Source: Xenopus tropicalis (Eukaryota > Chordata > Amphibia > Anura > Pipidae). Taken from it: a stretch of 64,000 nucleotides of DNA. Made by a program: the position numbers and the translations under genes. The stretch lies in NCBI RefSeq assembly GCF_000004195.4, contig NC_030678.2:154364547-154428546 (forward strand), read 5' to 3'. Positions 43,241 through 55,426 of the stretch are shown here, one piece after another. Below the pieces are notes generated by a model. It saw only the letters and a list, made by a program, of their open reading frames with translations. It made no database searches and was not told where the DNA came from. The stretch's first letter is position 1; each line of letters begins with the position of its first letter.

Positions 43241-43697
43241 AGGGTGAAGACACACAGAGCTACTACCGTGTTTCCCCGAAAATAAGACACTGTCTTATAT
43301 TTTTTTAAGCTCCAAAATATGCACTAGGTCTTATTTTCAGGGGATGTCTTATTTTTCCATGAAGAAGAATACAGTACACATTTATTGCATCGTTTGGGTG
43401 AGATTTATCGCCCAGCCCTAGGTGGGTGTCTTATTTTCGGGGGGTGCCTTATTTTCCGAGGGGGGTGAAAAATCAGGGGGGGTGCCTTACTTTCGGAGTA
43501 TGTCCTATTTTCGGGGAAACAGGGTAGTAGCAGCTACTTGTTATGGCTACTAAAATAGACAATGCTGATCATTTACTTATAATTGTCTCTGTGTGTTTTA
43601 GCAGAGGCAATTCTCAGTATTGTCTATGGCAGGGTATTTTCTGCACTTCTTTATTAGCCATGAAAAAGTAGCTGCTACTAGTAGCTCTGTGTGTCCG
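43241..43697. mobile_element. AGGGTGAAGACACAC inverted-repeat element, interrupted
   Basis: The same element is intact at 62,502-62,704: GAGCTACTAGTAGCAGCTAC arms, AGACAATGCTGATCATTTAC and AGCAGAGGCAATTCTCAGT interior. Here it is split in its left arm by the 259-bp TA-flanked insertion at 43,266-43,524. Confidence 0.9.
43266..43524. mobile_element. TA-flanked DNA transposon, 259 bp, nested
   Basis: Ends CCGTGTTTCCCCGAAAATAA and TTTTCGGGGAAACAGGG are inverted repeats, each flanked by TA (43,264-43,265 and 43,525-43,526). The intact copy at 62,521 reads CTACTAGTAGC, so exactly one TA was duplicated, which is a Tc1/mariner-type signature. Several internal TCTTATTTTCGGGG repeats. I recall near-identical short elements in bats, lizards and other tetrapods but do not assign a name. 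Confidence 0.92.
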
Positions 43698-44572
43698 ATC
43701 ATTGGCCCCAGTATGTCTTCACATAGACATTCTGTGCACAGATTTTCAGTTATAGATATTTCAGGCTGTTTCTTGCTCAGTAAACTACAGTACTGGTTCT
43801 GTAAGTGTGTTTGTCAGTGGCAGTGGTGGGAAAAGGTGAAGAGGAAAGTTGTATGTTTATTGGATAGTACCCATCCACGCTGTCCGCCATGGCAATTAAG
43901 GCAATGTCTCACAGTATTTTGCCTCTGTGGCTTTTTTAAGGAGATGCAGTTTTGTGCAGGCAGGCAGTTATACCCAGCCCCAAAGTTAGGCCAATTTTGA
44001 GCTTATTGTCCGTTATACACTTGGAGCTCCAAAATACTTCAAACCAATGTGTGCGTCATTGCCCATATATTTATATATTAAAAAGGGTAAGTGGGAGAAA
44101 TTTCTTTTGTTTTGTTATAGTATAAAACTTGCATAGCTTTTGTACATTGTGGCAAATTAACATCTTGAAACTAGAGTAATGTCTTTCACTCAGCACTTAT
44201 TTCTGTTTCCACATAGTTTGCAGTAGAATATATAATGGAGAGGGGACAGAATTATTCATTATTAAGAACACTGCAGAATTCTCTAGTGCATACAATAATC
44301 ATACTGTGTGCTGTGAATGCAAAGCAAGGTGTAGGTGTAAATTATCCACGGAATCCAGTAATAAAGGTCGTGTCTATGTGTTCTCTACATGGAATCATTT
44401 TTGAGAAAATAAAACTTCATTACATACAAAAGATTAGACTTTGGTGTATTCACCTTTTGTATTATATAGTGATAACTGTCAAGCAAAGTGGCCTTTCGTA
44501 TTCTAACAAGTTTTAGTAAATAAAAAAAATATTTTGGGGTAAATAAGTGTAAGTAATTGGTGTCTCTAGATC
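43698..44572. other. Intronic DNA, no gene
   Basis: Open frames (for example 43,620-44,000) begin in the preceding repeat and show no domain. Confidence 0.5.
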
Positions 44573-45330
44573 TAAGCTTGGCCATATAGTATAAGAAACA
44601 CTTGTTTGGTGATGTTGCCAACTAAGTGGATCTTTCACCGATATGCCCACCTAAGGTGGGTGATATTGTGCTGATGGGAATGCAGGCCATTGGGACAAAA
44701 AAAATACAAGCCAGTGTGGTCCTTGATGCAATGGGAAAAGCAAACTTGCTCGATCAACCTCTGGCCGATTTTCAGACATTTATCATTTAGGTAAACCCGA
44801 TGGAGGCCCCCATATATGGGTAGATAAGCTCTGATTTGGCAGTTTATTTCTGCCTGTGTATGGCCACCTTTACCTTAGAGGTGGCAAGGCTTAAAGTGGC
44901 CATACATGGTAGGATCCACTCATTTAGTGACCTTGCCTACCTAATATTGAGATAATTTGGCTAATATTGGGCAAATGTTTGAATTAAAATGGCAGGTATA
45001 TGGGCCGTTAGACCAAGGACCACATAGATGAGCCTATAAGGTCCCCAATACAACAGGAAAATCAAACCTGCCTGGTTGAGATCTGCCCAATTTTAGGCCT
45101 GATATCTATTGCATAGGCCCGTCGGGGTGCCCGTACACGAGCAGAAGCTGCCAAATCGCTCTGAAGAAATCAAATCTGCAGCTTAAGTATGGCATAATAG
45201 GCCCTAAGAGTGTTAGCTGATCTCACAGATACATAAACTTGTGGTGTATGGTTCCCCCAGCCCTGCCCAACGAGTATCTGGATGAAATTCAGCCAGATAT
45301 CCAATGGACAAGTTGGAAAATGCCATCTGG
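44573..45330. repeat. Two 'GGCCATACAC' family elements, adjacent
   Basis: GCTTGGCCATATAGTATAAG...GTGTATGGCCACC (44,573-44,872) and AAGTGGCCATACATGGTAGG...GGTGTATGG (44,893-45,253). Each contains TTGCC/ACCTTGCC and ATATCTGG-like interior words. Confidence 0.65.
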
Positions 45331-47401
45331 CAAAGACTGCATAAAAGCCTTGATATTTTCCTCTCCTGACAGGTCCATCTAGGCATCCAAATGATTGGAT
45401 GCTCTTGTTTTGGCCTAGTGAGTTGCTAGCCAATTAGGGAAATTATACACTTGCTTGGCAGCCCACCACACAAAGAGAACTTGGAGTTTATGCCTATCTT
45501 TAGGCTGTTAGCAGACTGAGAGGGAGCAGCTTGATTCTAGCTGATGTGTGTAAGTTTTGGACCCAGAGCAGATGATGGTTGTGGTTGGGAATGGATGATC
45601 AGGGTAGGCTAATCAGTGGGATTTGTAGCACTCGCTTGTAGTCCTGCCTTGTAGATAGAATCAGCTTTAGAAGGCAAATGGTTCATTGTCACTTTTCAGT
45701 AACTTTTAAGTCTGTCTGCATATTATGGGTGTATGCTGCCTGGCTGACTGTAGTGTTACTACAGAAATATAGATGGGTCCCTTTATCCCTGTCTCTGGAA
45801 TTGCCCAGGGGCTCAGCCTCACCAGAAAGCTTGTCGTCTTCTCACTTGGTTGTGTTTGATGAGCATTATCTTAGGCTTTATGAGTTTGTTGTAATGGCTT
45901 GGTACTTGATAAGTATGATGTAGAGTGATTTTCTCAGACAGTTTGCAATTGCCCTTCATATTTTATTATGTGTAGTTTTTAAGTTATTCAGTTTTTGTTC
46001 AGTAACTCTCAAGTTTGGTATTTCAGCAGATATCTGGTTGCTAGGGTCTAATTTACTGTACCAACCATGGAGTGGTTTAAATGAGAAGCTAGTATATAAA
46101 AAGGAGAGCCATAGTTTTTTGGCTGCTTGAGTCAGTTTAAGCAGTAAAAAGTTAGAAAAAGAAGGTACATAAAAAAAACCAATAAAGATGACCAATTGAA
46201 AAGTTGCTGAGAATTGACCATTCTACAATATACTAAAAGTTAACTTAGGTGAAGTACCCCTGAAAACGATAGTAATGTTTTCTTAATTGCCCATTGGTAT
46301 TTCTGGTACACTGGGCGTCAGTATATGCTTTAAGAACAGAAAATAACCTGGACTAAATGGTTAATGAAGTTTCATCTTAGGTGGCTTTGGATTGCTCAGA
46401 TTATTTGCAAGCACTGACATTTTGATGGGTGCCAGGGATCAAAACACTGTCATGTGTTCCGCTCTGTGTGGTGAGTTTTGCATAAGCTGAGGTTAGACTG
46501 CGCACAGGGCATACGTTCATGGGCCCGGGAAGCAGCAGCCAGGGGCGGCTAACGTTTCCATGAGAAACTCTTTGATTTGGTAAAGTTTTTTTTCCTGGGA
46601 AAAAAGTTACAACTTTAAATGTGGTTTTCAATTTGTATGACTGCATATTTTTTGCAACACTGAATCACAGCAATATAATGAAATGCTCTTTGTAAAGGCT
46701 GTGAAAATATAATTAACAGACAACTTATTAGAGCTTAGCTGTGAGAGAAGAACTTTTTATATCCCTTCCTCATATCGTTCTGTAATATATAAATGCAATA
46801 TGCATAGACATTTGGGAAGAGTTTCTAAGCAGCTAAATTGTCATGAAAATGGTATGATGCTTGTTTATTGGGCATTTATTTATTTTGGTTCAATATGGTC
46901 CCTTAAAATTGCTTTGAATTCCTTGGTCATAGGTTTTCCAATGCCATTTTAAGTGCTAAGGGCCGCCCCCTGGGATCATACCATTCACAGTGCACACAAA
47001 CAAACCAAGGGCACACATACCTGTTAGGTCACATCAGCCAATTAATGGACAAAGTCTTTTTCTCCCAAAGTTCATATATATCTGTTTAGTAAGGTACTTT
47101 AATAGGTCACTAAATCTGATATAAATTATCTATGTATGCATACACATACACACAAAACACATTTATTATGTTCTTAACGTGTTTGGGCAGCTGTCAAAAA
47201 TGTTTAAAAATAAATCCATCTGTTCGGAGTAATTCTTTTTTAGTCTGGGATACAGACTGCTCTTTTCATTGCTTATTAATAAAGCTATTTCTTTCCTCTT
47301 AACCATATCTTCTAGGAACAGCCAATCGGCCACTGAAAGAATGTATATTATACTGTGTGGCACTAAGTGCTTATTTAAGAAATGTGTGCTGACAATCTGC
47401 T
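45331..47401. other. Intronic DNA, mostly unassigned
   Basis: 45,960-46,260 contains a GTTCAGTAACTCTCAAGTTT...TTAGGTGAAGTACCCC unit shared in outline with 53,805-53,905 and 59,460-59,600 (a dispersed repeat). The rest is unassigned and AT-rich. Confidence 0.5.
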
Positions 47402-47571
47402 TCAAAAATCTTCTTATTGTGCCTGAACCCAGAAGCACCGAAGCTGCGTGTGCCTGCGCCTGGGTGGATGATATCTACCGAAAACGCCAAGTCTCTCATT
47501 GGTTGGGCTGAGTGTGCCAGATTCAGTACTTCTTGGTGCAGGCACAATAAGAAGATTTTTCAAGTGTACAG
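47402..47571. repeat. Palindromic repeat, AAAATCTTCTTATTGTGCCTG arms
   Basis: AAAATCTTCTTATTGTGCCT on the left is the exact reverse complement of AGGCACAATAAGAAGATTTT on the right. Interior includes GCGTGTGCCTGCGCC. Confidence 0.85.
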
Positions 47572-48011
47572 GCTGATTGCACTTATAAACAAGCTGACAA
47601 TCTGCCTTGTGGGGCTCTCTTTGCCATTTTTTTTTTTTAGTCAGCCCAAAAATTTGGACTCAAATACTAAACTAACTCCTTATTAGTCTTTACAAGTTTA
47701 AAATGAAAGTGCAAGCGCCAGAGCTTGTCGAGTGATTTGACTCCTGGAAACATTGATGGACTTTTGTTCATGTGTTTTGTTCATGTGTTTGTGGGCAATT
47801 TTGCATTTTTATTATTTAATTTAACCAAATGGCAAATGAACACATTATGCTGAAATTTAATCACCATTGGTGTGTGTTTGGGATGGCATTGGCTGTGTTT
47901 CATTTTGGGGCCTACTTTAATTTGGTTTGGAAATAGAGTGTACTAATAAATCTTACCTGACCCAGTAAATTAGGCCAGATTCTGATTGATAGGCTATTCC
48001 TGTGGAAGTCT
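47572..48011. other. Intronic DNA, nothing recognised
   Basis: TTTTGTTCATGTG is doubled at about 47,762-47,787. No gene. Confidence 0.5.
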
Positions 48012-48338
48012 GAGGTGACAGACGAGGATTAGTCGCCCCGCGCAGATCTTCATTGCCGCGGGCAACTAACCTCCCCCCAATGCCATCCCACCAGCCAGAA
48101 TGTAAGTCACCTGTCGGATGGCATAAGCGTTGTCGTTGCGATTTCCAGAAGTCGGATGAAGTTTTCTCTCAAGGCAACTTTGGCCGACTTCTGGAAATCT
48201 CAGTGATGCGTATGCCATCCCACCAGCAATTTACATTCTAGCCGGTGGGATGGCATTGCGGGGAGATTAGTCGCCTGCCGCAACAAAGATTTGTCTCGGG
48301 GAGACTAATCCCCCCCCCCCCCCCCCGTCTGCCACCTC
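48012..48338. repeat. GGGGAGATTAGTCG palindromic element
   Basis: GAGGTGACAGACGAGGATTA to a C-tract (about 48,310-48,326) and GTCTGCCACCTC. Internal ATGCCATCCCACCAGCCAGA/TAGCCGGTGGGATGGCAT arms match those at 705-1,014. Expansion of the C-run inside CTAATCCCCC is a notable local change. Confidence 0.85.
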
Positions 48339-48547
48339 CCTTAGCGATGTGCTGGATTCCACAACAGATAACTTTTATAATCTGGCAACTAGTTCAGTTG
48401 TTGGCATGCAAAACTTTGGTCACTTGCTTTTAGCAGTGATCACAAAAACCACAGGTAACTGTCAGGTTATTTCCCATTCTCTGTAAGAGGAAGCACCCTG
48501 AATGGCTCCACACCAGCAGTTAAGTTTGTTAGATACTTTGGTAAACA

Positions 48548-48922
48548 TTAAAGAAACAGTACTGTTGCCCTGTGCTGGTACACCTGGTGTGTTTTCCTCA
48601 GAAAGACTACTATAGTTTATATAAACAAAGCTGCTGTGTAGCCATGGGGGCAGCCATTCAAAGGAGAAAAGGCACAGGCACACAGCAGATAACAGATAAA
48701 GCCCCATTATATTCTACAGAACTAATCTGTTATCTGCTATGTAACCTGTGCCTTTTCTCCTTTTTTCCAGGTTGAATGGCTGCCCCCATGGCTACACAGC
48801 AGCTTATTAAGCTAAAGTACCGTTACTTTAGCAAATACACAACTTTACCTGTGCAGGGTAACAGTACATAATAGGTTAAATACTTTAATACACTTTCATT
48901 TTTGGCGTTACTGTTCCTTTAA
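48548..48922. mobile_element. T2-like palindromic TTAA element (A), copy 2
   Basis: TTAAAGAAACAGTACTG to TTACTGTTCCTTTAA. Same arms as 15,605 (AGGCACAGGC, GATAACAGATAA, CTGTTATCTGCTATG). Confidence 0.88.
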
Positions 48923-49319
48923 GAACAGTGCAAAATACAGGCCCATACACTGGAACAATGAATGATAGATTTTTCTTTAAAAAAAAAAAAGCTTGACACA
49001 TTTCATACAGCAAGATTCATTATCATAGGCAGCTTAATGCTCATTTTGGGCAGATATTGTTTTGGCAAGACCTTTCAAGGGAGTCATACATGTGCTAGTA
49101 AGCTGGCAGGGTTGGTCCCTTTTATTGGCCTGTGTATGGACAGCTTTACAAAACATCTAATCTATGCTTAAACTTTATTGCTCTCTCTCTCTGCTAAAGA
49201 AACTGAGGAGACACATATGTTTTCCCATTGCCAGTTATATTATTGGTGGCAGGAGCGCATTTGCAGCAGTTTAGTCGCCTGCACCGTGGGTGAATAATCT
49301 CCTAGTGTGCCATAGCCCT

Positions 49320-49585
49320 AAGGTTGGTGACACATGGGCAACTTAAGCTGCCAACTCAGGCCCTTCAGACAGGTTTGGCACCTTATCTGCCTGTTTATGG
49401 GGCCCTCAGTTGGGCCTACCTGACCTATATCTAGCCAGAAATTGGGCAGGTTTGATTTTCCGGTTGGATAAATGACCACATTGGCTCATTGATGAAGTCC
49501 TCACCCAAATGGCCTGTATCCCCGTCACTGTGATCGGATCTTTTGGAATATTGGTGACTTAAGAAACCTTTAATGTAGGGCCAGC
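49320..49585. repeat. 'ACACATGGGC' diverged family member
   Basis: AAGGTTGGTGACACATGGGC with GACCTATATCTAGCCAGAAA and TGATCGGATC interior words of the GGCCATACAC family. No clear right end before the following TTAA element. Confidence 0.5.
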
Positions 49586-50023
49586 TTAAAGGAAAAGTAA
49601 CACTAAAATTTTTTAAGTAAAAAGCTATTCTACCCTGTACCAATAACTGCCCTATCCTGCAAACCACTTAGTATTTTAAATGCTTTAATAGAAAATACCT
49701 GCTAAAAATTGGCTTCCTGCCAATTGAAGTAAGGCGATACGGCGAAGGAAGGAGCAGCAATCACTATGCGATGATCGATTGATCGAGCCTAGCCTTCTTT
49801 CTGTATAGGAAGGAGTCAGGCTAGGCTCGATCAATCGATTGTTGCATAGTGGATGCAGCTCCTTCCTTTGCCGTATCACTGTAGTGCAATTGACAGGAAG
49901 CCAAGTTTTAGCAGGTATTTTCTAGCATTTATAATACTAAGTGGTTTGCAGGAGAGGGCAGTTATTGGTGCAGGGTAGAATAGCTTTTTTACTTAAAAAA
50001 ATTTAGTGTTACATTTCCTTTAA
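49586..50023. mobile_element. T2-like palindromic TTAA element (B)
   Basis: TTAAAGGAAAAGTAACACT at the left and AGTGTTACATTTCCTTTAA at the right. Arms of about 215 bp pair nearly throughout, including GCTATTCTACCCTG/CAGGGTAGAATAGC and ATCGATTGATCGAGCCTAG/CTAGGCTCGATCAATCGAT. Confidence 0.92.
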
Positions 50024-50739
50024 GGCTAGTGTCAGAGATACAGCCCCACCTCTCAGAACTCCAGTATGTTTTGTATACAGTTGTTTTACTGCTTTAAAAC
50101 TCATTGTTCCAGCATGGGTAAATCTACAAACTGGCACTCACCACACTAAATCTGTGTCCTTTGTTTCAAACAGAATTCTATTTTGCTTTATGACAGGGAT
50201 GATTCTAAAGACCCTGTATCTGAATAGCTCATAAGTATTTGCTGCAATGCTGCTTGGAATGCCTGTGGCTGGCATAACAATGAGTGGAAGTGATAAGGAG
50301 GATTAGCTGAGGCTATGCAAACAGATGCATTATATTAATAAACTAGAGAAACACTTGAAATTTGAACCTCAAATGTGGTGGCCTTGTTTGTCTTCCCATG
50401 CAAATAGATCAGTCTCCCTATCCTTCAGGAGGCAGTTGCTGGGGGAGGTGCAAAATTATCTTTTATTCTTTTTTTTATTTTTTTCCTCTGGAATCTTTAC
50501 CACCCACCTCCTGTCTTTCAGGCTCACTTATATCTACATATACCCAAGCTATTTCACTTAACCCTCCATATGTCTGTATGTATATTATTATCACAGCAAC
50601 CCCTTGTGAAAGCTGCTACAAATTGTGCATTAGTCAGCTCACAGGGGGTAAGGGACATTTATCCTGCACCGTAGCATGGTAGCATTTCTCTGACCTATCT
50701 ATTTGGCCTGAAATGCAAAAGGAGTAGCTGCTAAGTGTA
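50024..50739. other. Intronic DNA, nothing recognised
   Basis: T-rich run near 50,460-50,485. No gene. Confidence 0.5.
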
Positions 50740-51230
50740 TGTCAGAGGATCAGGAATACATTAACACATGTACAGAAAGAATGTGATATCAGCACTGTTA
50801 ATGCTCTCATCTTTTTACTGACGCATGTCTTAAAGTGCCCTTGATCTCTGCAAAGTGAAGAATGAATCATTTGGCGGTGAGATAATTCCCCCGGACTTCT
50901 CATTGAGGTGCCTGTGAACATATCCAGTTTTATGTCTGAGGCACTCTGTCTCTCAACAGCATCTCCCATAAAAGAGACTGTTACGGGATGCAGAACGCAA
51001 TCAGCCACTAAATTGGGCTGCTTCTCTGGGTAAATGATTATTAGCACACTGTGTAAATTATAGCACTTATAAATGAAACAAATGTCTGAAACGGCACTTG
51101 AATAACAAATATGCATCTGCATTGGGTGAATTGATGGATAGGAATAGACTGAGGATGCAGCTGAAAAGCTATGCTTTCTAAGTGTTTCTGGAATGAGCAG
51201 TAATACTGAAGTCAAGATAATTTCTAGGAG
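50740..51230. promoter_or_regulatory. Candidate conserved non-coding element
   Basis: About 490 bp of unique, complex sequence with no repeat features. It contains GGTAAATGATTATTAGCAC, AAATATGCATCTGCATTG and TGAATCATTTGGCGG. A minus-strand open frame of 157 codons (50,742-51,215) spans nearly the whole block, unusual here, but I recognise no domain in it. Confidence 0.3.
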
Positions 51231-51560
51231 TTGTATACCTGCAGATATTTAGCTGTTTGCAAGTGTTCACACTTGCAGTCTTGTTCATTGACAGATTAAC
51301 ACCTGCCTCAATGAGAATTATGGTACCATTGCAACTGGATCACAATTTCATACACCTGTGAGTTTCAGCCAACACCTAGTTCAATGAAACCATTGTGATT
51401 GGATGTCTGTGAATGTACTACCCTAATGGGTTTAAATGCCAGGGGAATTCCCTACCAGAACTGAAGAAGCCACTCAGGGATGAGAAACGGTTTCAAGCCA
51501 ACTCAGAAAGTCCAGTTGCCTAAGGCTTAATCTACTAGATATTGTATATCATGACCTGGT
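51231..51560. repeat. Dispersed repeat fragment with AACTGAAGAAGCCACTC motif
   Basis: GAACTGAAGAAGCCACTCAG...GAGAAACGGTTTCAAG and CTCAGAAAGTCCAGTTGCCT strongly resemble a phrase I recall from fish and frog transposons (CTGATGAAGCCACTC-GGATGAG-TGGTGAAACG). Boundaries are uncertain. Confidence 0.5.
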
Positions 51561-52374
51561 TGAATTTATTATCATTTATAGAAACATATCCAAAGAGTTC
51601 TGATTGGAACGGTTGTCTGTGTTGCCAAGCAGGTGTCAGTGGAGGCCTAGACTCCATGTTGGAGCATGTTTTTTTGTTGCGCCTCACCTGACATGACTGT
51701 GCTAGCTAATGATATCTGTGCTTCTGAAAATAACTGGAAGGGAGAACATTATTGCTCCGATGGGCCATGTCATAGTGTGCTCAAATCTCTTTAATTATAT
51801 TTCAATTATTTGAGCAGCTGCACGTTCACCTTAAAGGCTTTGTGTTAATTTAACAGAATAGCAGCAATCAAATGTAAATATTAAACGATTTGTACCTTAG
51901 GACTGTGGCATACAGGGACATATACTCGCAGTCAAAAGGATACAGCAGCAAAATGGCCAAAAAAGTGTTTTTTCAATTAGCAATTATCTTGGATCAGTTT
52001 CAGCATTTTAATGAATGAAGTGGTGCTTCCATGTTGCCCCCAGCATTTAAATCTACTCCTAAAATGTATTGTTCTGCTGCCCAGTCAGGTCTGGAGTCCC
52101 TTTCCTATCTGCAGTCCCATTGGGGTAGCAGCATTCATGCATTTTCTTTTAGCCGCCTGGCTGAATAGATTGTAAGATCTCCTGGACAGCAACATTGCAT
52201 ATGAGATATTTCTTGCTTTTTATGTATGTTCATAGTTTGCACCCATTTATTGTACAGCACTGCAGAATATGTTTGTGCTTTATAAATATGTAAATATTCT
52301 TTTAGCCTGTAATTTATTAACCTTTTAGCTTTATCAGTCTTTATTAGGGCTTGTATCCAAAGGCGTTTTGCCCT
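51561..52374. other. Intronic DNA; unique block 51,780-51,900
   Basis: 51,780-51,900 (TCTTTAATTATATTTCAATT, TAAATATTAAACG) is unique and AT-rich. 52,240-52,300 has a TACAGCACTGCAGAATATG fragment of the 7,545 repeat in reverse. No gene. Confidence 0.4.
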
Positions 52375-52612
52375 GTGTGTTCCGCTGTTGTGGTGTTTTC
52401 CTGTGTTTCACCACAGGGGAGTGCAGGCGAAACACAATCCATTCTTTTTTACTCGGTTGTACTGGCACAGAAACATAATCGCTGATGATGTGTTTCCCCC
52501 TGCATTCAGTGCTTACATGTGCCTGTGTCGGTACAGCCCCATAAGGATGAATGCGTTTCGCCCTGCACTCCCCTGCTTTGGAACACAGGAAAACTCCACT
52601 GCAGGGGAACAC
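52375..52612. repeat. Palindromic repeat, GGGGAGTGCAGGCGAAAC arms
   Basis: GTGTTCCGCTG...GTTTTCCTGTG...GGGGAGTGCAGGCGAAACAC pairs with GCGTTTCGCCCTGCACTCCC...CACAGGAAAAC...GGGGAACAC. Arms of about 70 bp with CACAATCC in the loop side. Confidence 0.85.
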
Positions 52613-52904
52613 AAAAAGTTACATTTAGCCACATAATATATTTTTTAAAAATTGTTCCCCTCTAAAAGCCGCAATAAACTCGTTCCTCCCCCCCATTAGT
52701 TAATTGAAAAATATTTGTTTATAAAGTGCAGCTGTTATTAATGAGTAGGTGTAGGAATGTAATTGCAGATGCATTTTGCTGGAGGAAAATAATGACTATG
52801 GGTTAGCGTGACGATCACAGATGCATTTATATTGTGAGTATTTGCAGAATATAAATTGTCAGAAATAGGCAATACAGACACGGGGGAATTAATAAAATGG
52901 GAAG

Positions 52905-53120
52905 TAAACGCGGGCCATTAAAAACTTCTGACACGTGGCAACTTACTGACCTGTATAGGGGGCCTTAGGCAAGCCTACCCAACCAACATAAATCTGTCCA
53001 TAAATCTGGCAGGTGTCGATTGGGTTTAAAAATCCTGTTGGGGCAAGGAGCACATTAGCTAGCCCAGCGGCCTACATTCCATCATCGTCAATTGGATGGA
53101 GTTAAACTGGCTACATTGCT
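52905..53120. repeat. 'GGCCATTA..' family fragment
   Basis: CGCGGGCCATTAAAAACTTC with CAACCAACATAAATCTGTCC and TCATCGTCAATTGGATGG words of the GGCCATACAC family. Preceded at 52,735-52,860 by a unique block (TGTAATTGCAGATGCATTTTG). Confidence 0.5.
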
Positions 53121-55426
53121 TTACTCCAACTCTTTACTGGCATAGTGCTAATATCAAATATTTAAAGATTTTGTAAATAAACATTTTACTCCAATTTAAC
53201 ACCAGATTTGTCCTAATGTCACTTTGGTGAACACCCCCCACATTGTTGAATGATCATTCAGGGGTAGTTCACCTTAACAATACTTTTAATGAGCTGCTGC
53301 TGGGAGACACAAAAGTAATTCCTTTTAAAATGTAAGAAAGGAAAGCAACTGGAACTGTCATTATTTGTGTTGTACTTTTTAAAAATCCATTTTTGTTTTG
53401 CAATTTACTTATACCTGTTTCTTCACTTTTGTGACATTTAACAGGCATTTGTTTTATTTGATGCTGTTGATGTTTCCTGCTTTTCCTTAATGTTACATTG
53501 TTTGCACTTCATGCATTGGTGCATGATATTTGATATTATGCTCATACAAATGTCTGCATTGAAATTTTGTTAAGGGTATTTGGCCAAACGAGCAGAACAG
53601 TTCAAAAGTGGTAATACACACGAACGGCTCCTCATATGTGGTCCGATGCTCTCATATTGCGTACCATACAGGACTGCCAGTGTGTGGCTTAAGCTTTGTT
53701 TTAATTTGCATTGATGGGGTAGTACACCTTTTAAATGAAATTATATTATGACGTAGAGGGTGCTTTTTGCAGTCGGTCCTCATTTTTTATTTGCGGCTTT
53801 TGAATTATTTATCTTTTTGTTCAGCAGCTCCCCAGTTTGAAATTTCAGCAGCTATCTGGTTGCTATGGTTTTGTTTGCCTTAGCAATGAGGTAGTGGTTT
53901 TAAAGAGAGACAGGTATAGGACATCTTATCCAGAATGCGCAGGACCTGGGGTTTTCCAGATAAGAGATCTTTCCATAATTTTAAGCCTATATACTTTAAG
54001 CCTACTATAAAATCATTTAAACATTAAATAAACCCACCAGTAAGGATTCATTATATTTTAGTTGGGATTGAGTACAAGGGGGGGAGTAGGCTAGGGTGCT
54101 GATGAATGTCAGTGGATGTGGGCTTTTATTTGTGGGTTGATTTAGTTTCCCTTTAAACATGCTTCAGGGCATGCACGGACTAACCCTGTAGTTTGCGATT
54201 GAGGTTTTGTTACTATTAATTTAAAGGGCAAGGACTATAAAATTGAGAACATCTATTGGTTATGTAGGACAGCCAGGTTTGACGAGGAGTATCATTGCTT
54301 ATGCATAATCTTGCTTTAAAGGCTTTAGACCTTGCTGTGGTCAGGTACAGGCACAACAGAACTGCTATACCATCATTATTTATTTATATAATGGCAACAA
54401 GTTACACAGCACTTTACATTCATTTATAGTAAACAGGGATTTTACAATAATTTAACAAACAAGGGTTAGTTAGAGAGAAAATAATAGGATCAGGGGCCAT
54501 ATTCCTAAGAGCTTATAGTCTATATTTTTGCAGGTAATTTTTTTTTTTTACTATTTTATTGCAATGTCCGCTACCCCTCCATGCTTTTTGCCAACCAGAT
54601 AAATGGAAGCAACTTTTTCAGCTCACAAAAAACTGTTTTCAGGATTAAAACTGTCCATGTCCAGTAGTAGTTTGAATCATTTCTCTGCTGGATTAAATAA
54701 GCCATATATGTTGCCTGTTGGAACTAAACTCACTACTTTCTGCAAAGCTTACCTTATTTGGAAGCTGCAATTTATTTATATGATCTACAGTTGTGCTTCT
54801 GAAGCAAACTCACAATTTGTACCAGGGCAAGGTAACAGTAATGTATATTTAATTGATACAAACACCTTTCATCTGTTGGTGTTACTGGCCTTTTAATTCA
54901 GCAAGGTTTCTGACATATTAGGAGTTTTTTTTTATCAAACATAGATATATTCATCACACTCACTTTCTTGAATCTTATTTCACTTAGATATATTTCAGTT
55001 AATATTTTAATGTACTGTAACTGCCATATGTTGTAATGCGCAGGATGTTTTTTAATATTTGATAAAGCACAATGTTAGAGTAAATAGAGACAGGAAGGAA
55101 CATAAGACATCAATAGACTCCCAGCATTAGAACAGGCTTGAATTATTTTAATATTATTAAAGTGCCTATGTTTTACTCACTGTGCTGTTCTTTTATCTGT
55201 TCTTAGAATACTAGCATTATGTCATACAAAAATGTTCATGGCTAAGGACCATAAATGCCATTGAAGGCCACTTTTGCGTTACCAGACCTTGTGGAAAACC
55301 AAGGACATGTCTAGAAATTCCCCTACAGGAAGCATTGCATTGATTACAGTACAGTACAACCCACTAACTTGCATACAGAGTCAGCAACTGGGCCAATTTC
55401 AACTGCAACATAACATGAAGTCCCTA
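53121..55426. other. Intronic DNA with repeat fragments
   Basis: 53,805-53,905 is a dispersed repeat fragment (GCAGCTATCTGGTTGCTATG). 53,910-54,080 is a truncated Xmix-like arm with a one-unit core. 54,370-54,525 belongs to the CCAACATATTCC/CAGCACTTTACA repeat. 54,600-54,896 resembles the T2-like (A) interior (CCAGGGCAAGGTAACAGTA, TTGGTGTTACTGG). No gene. Confidence 0.55.
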
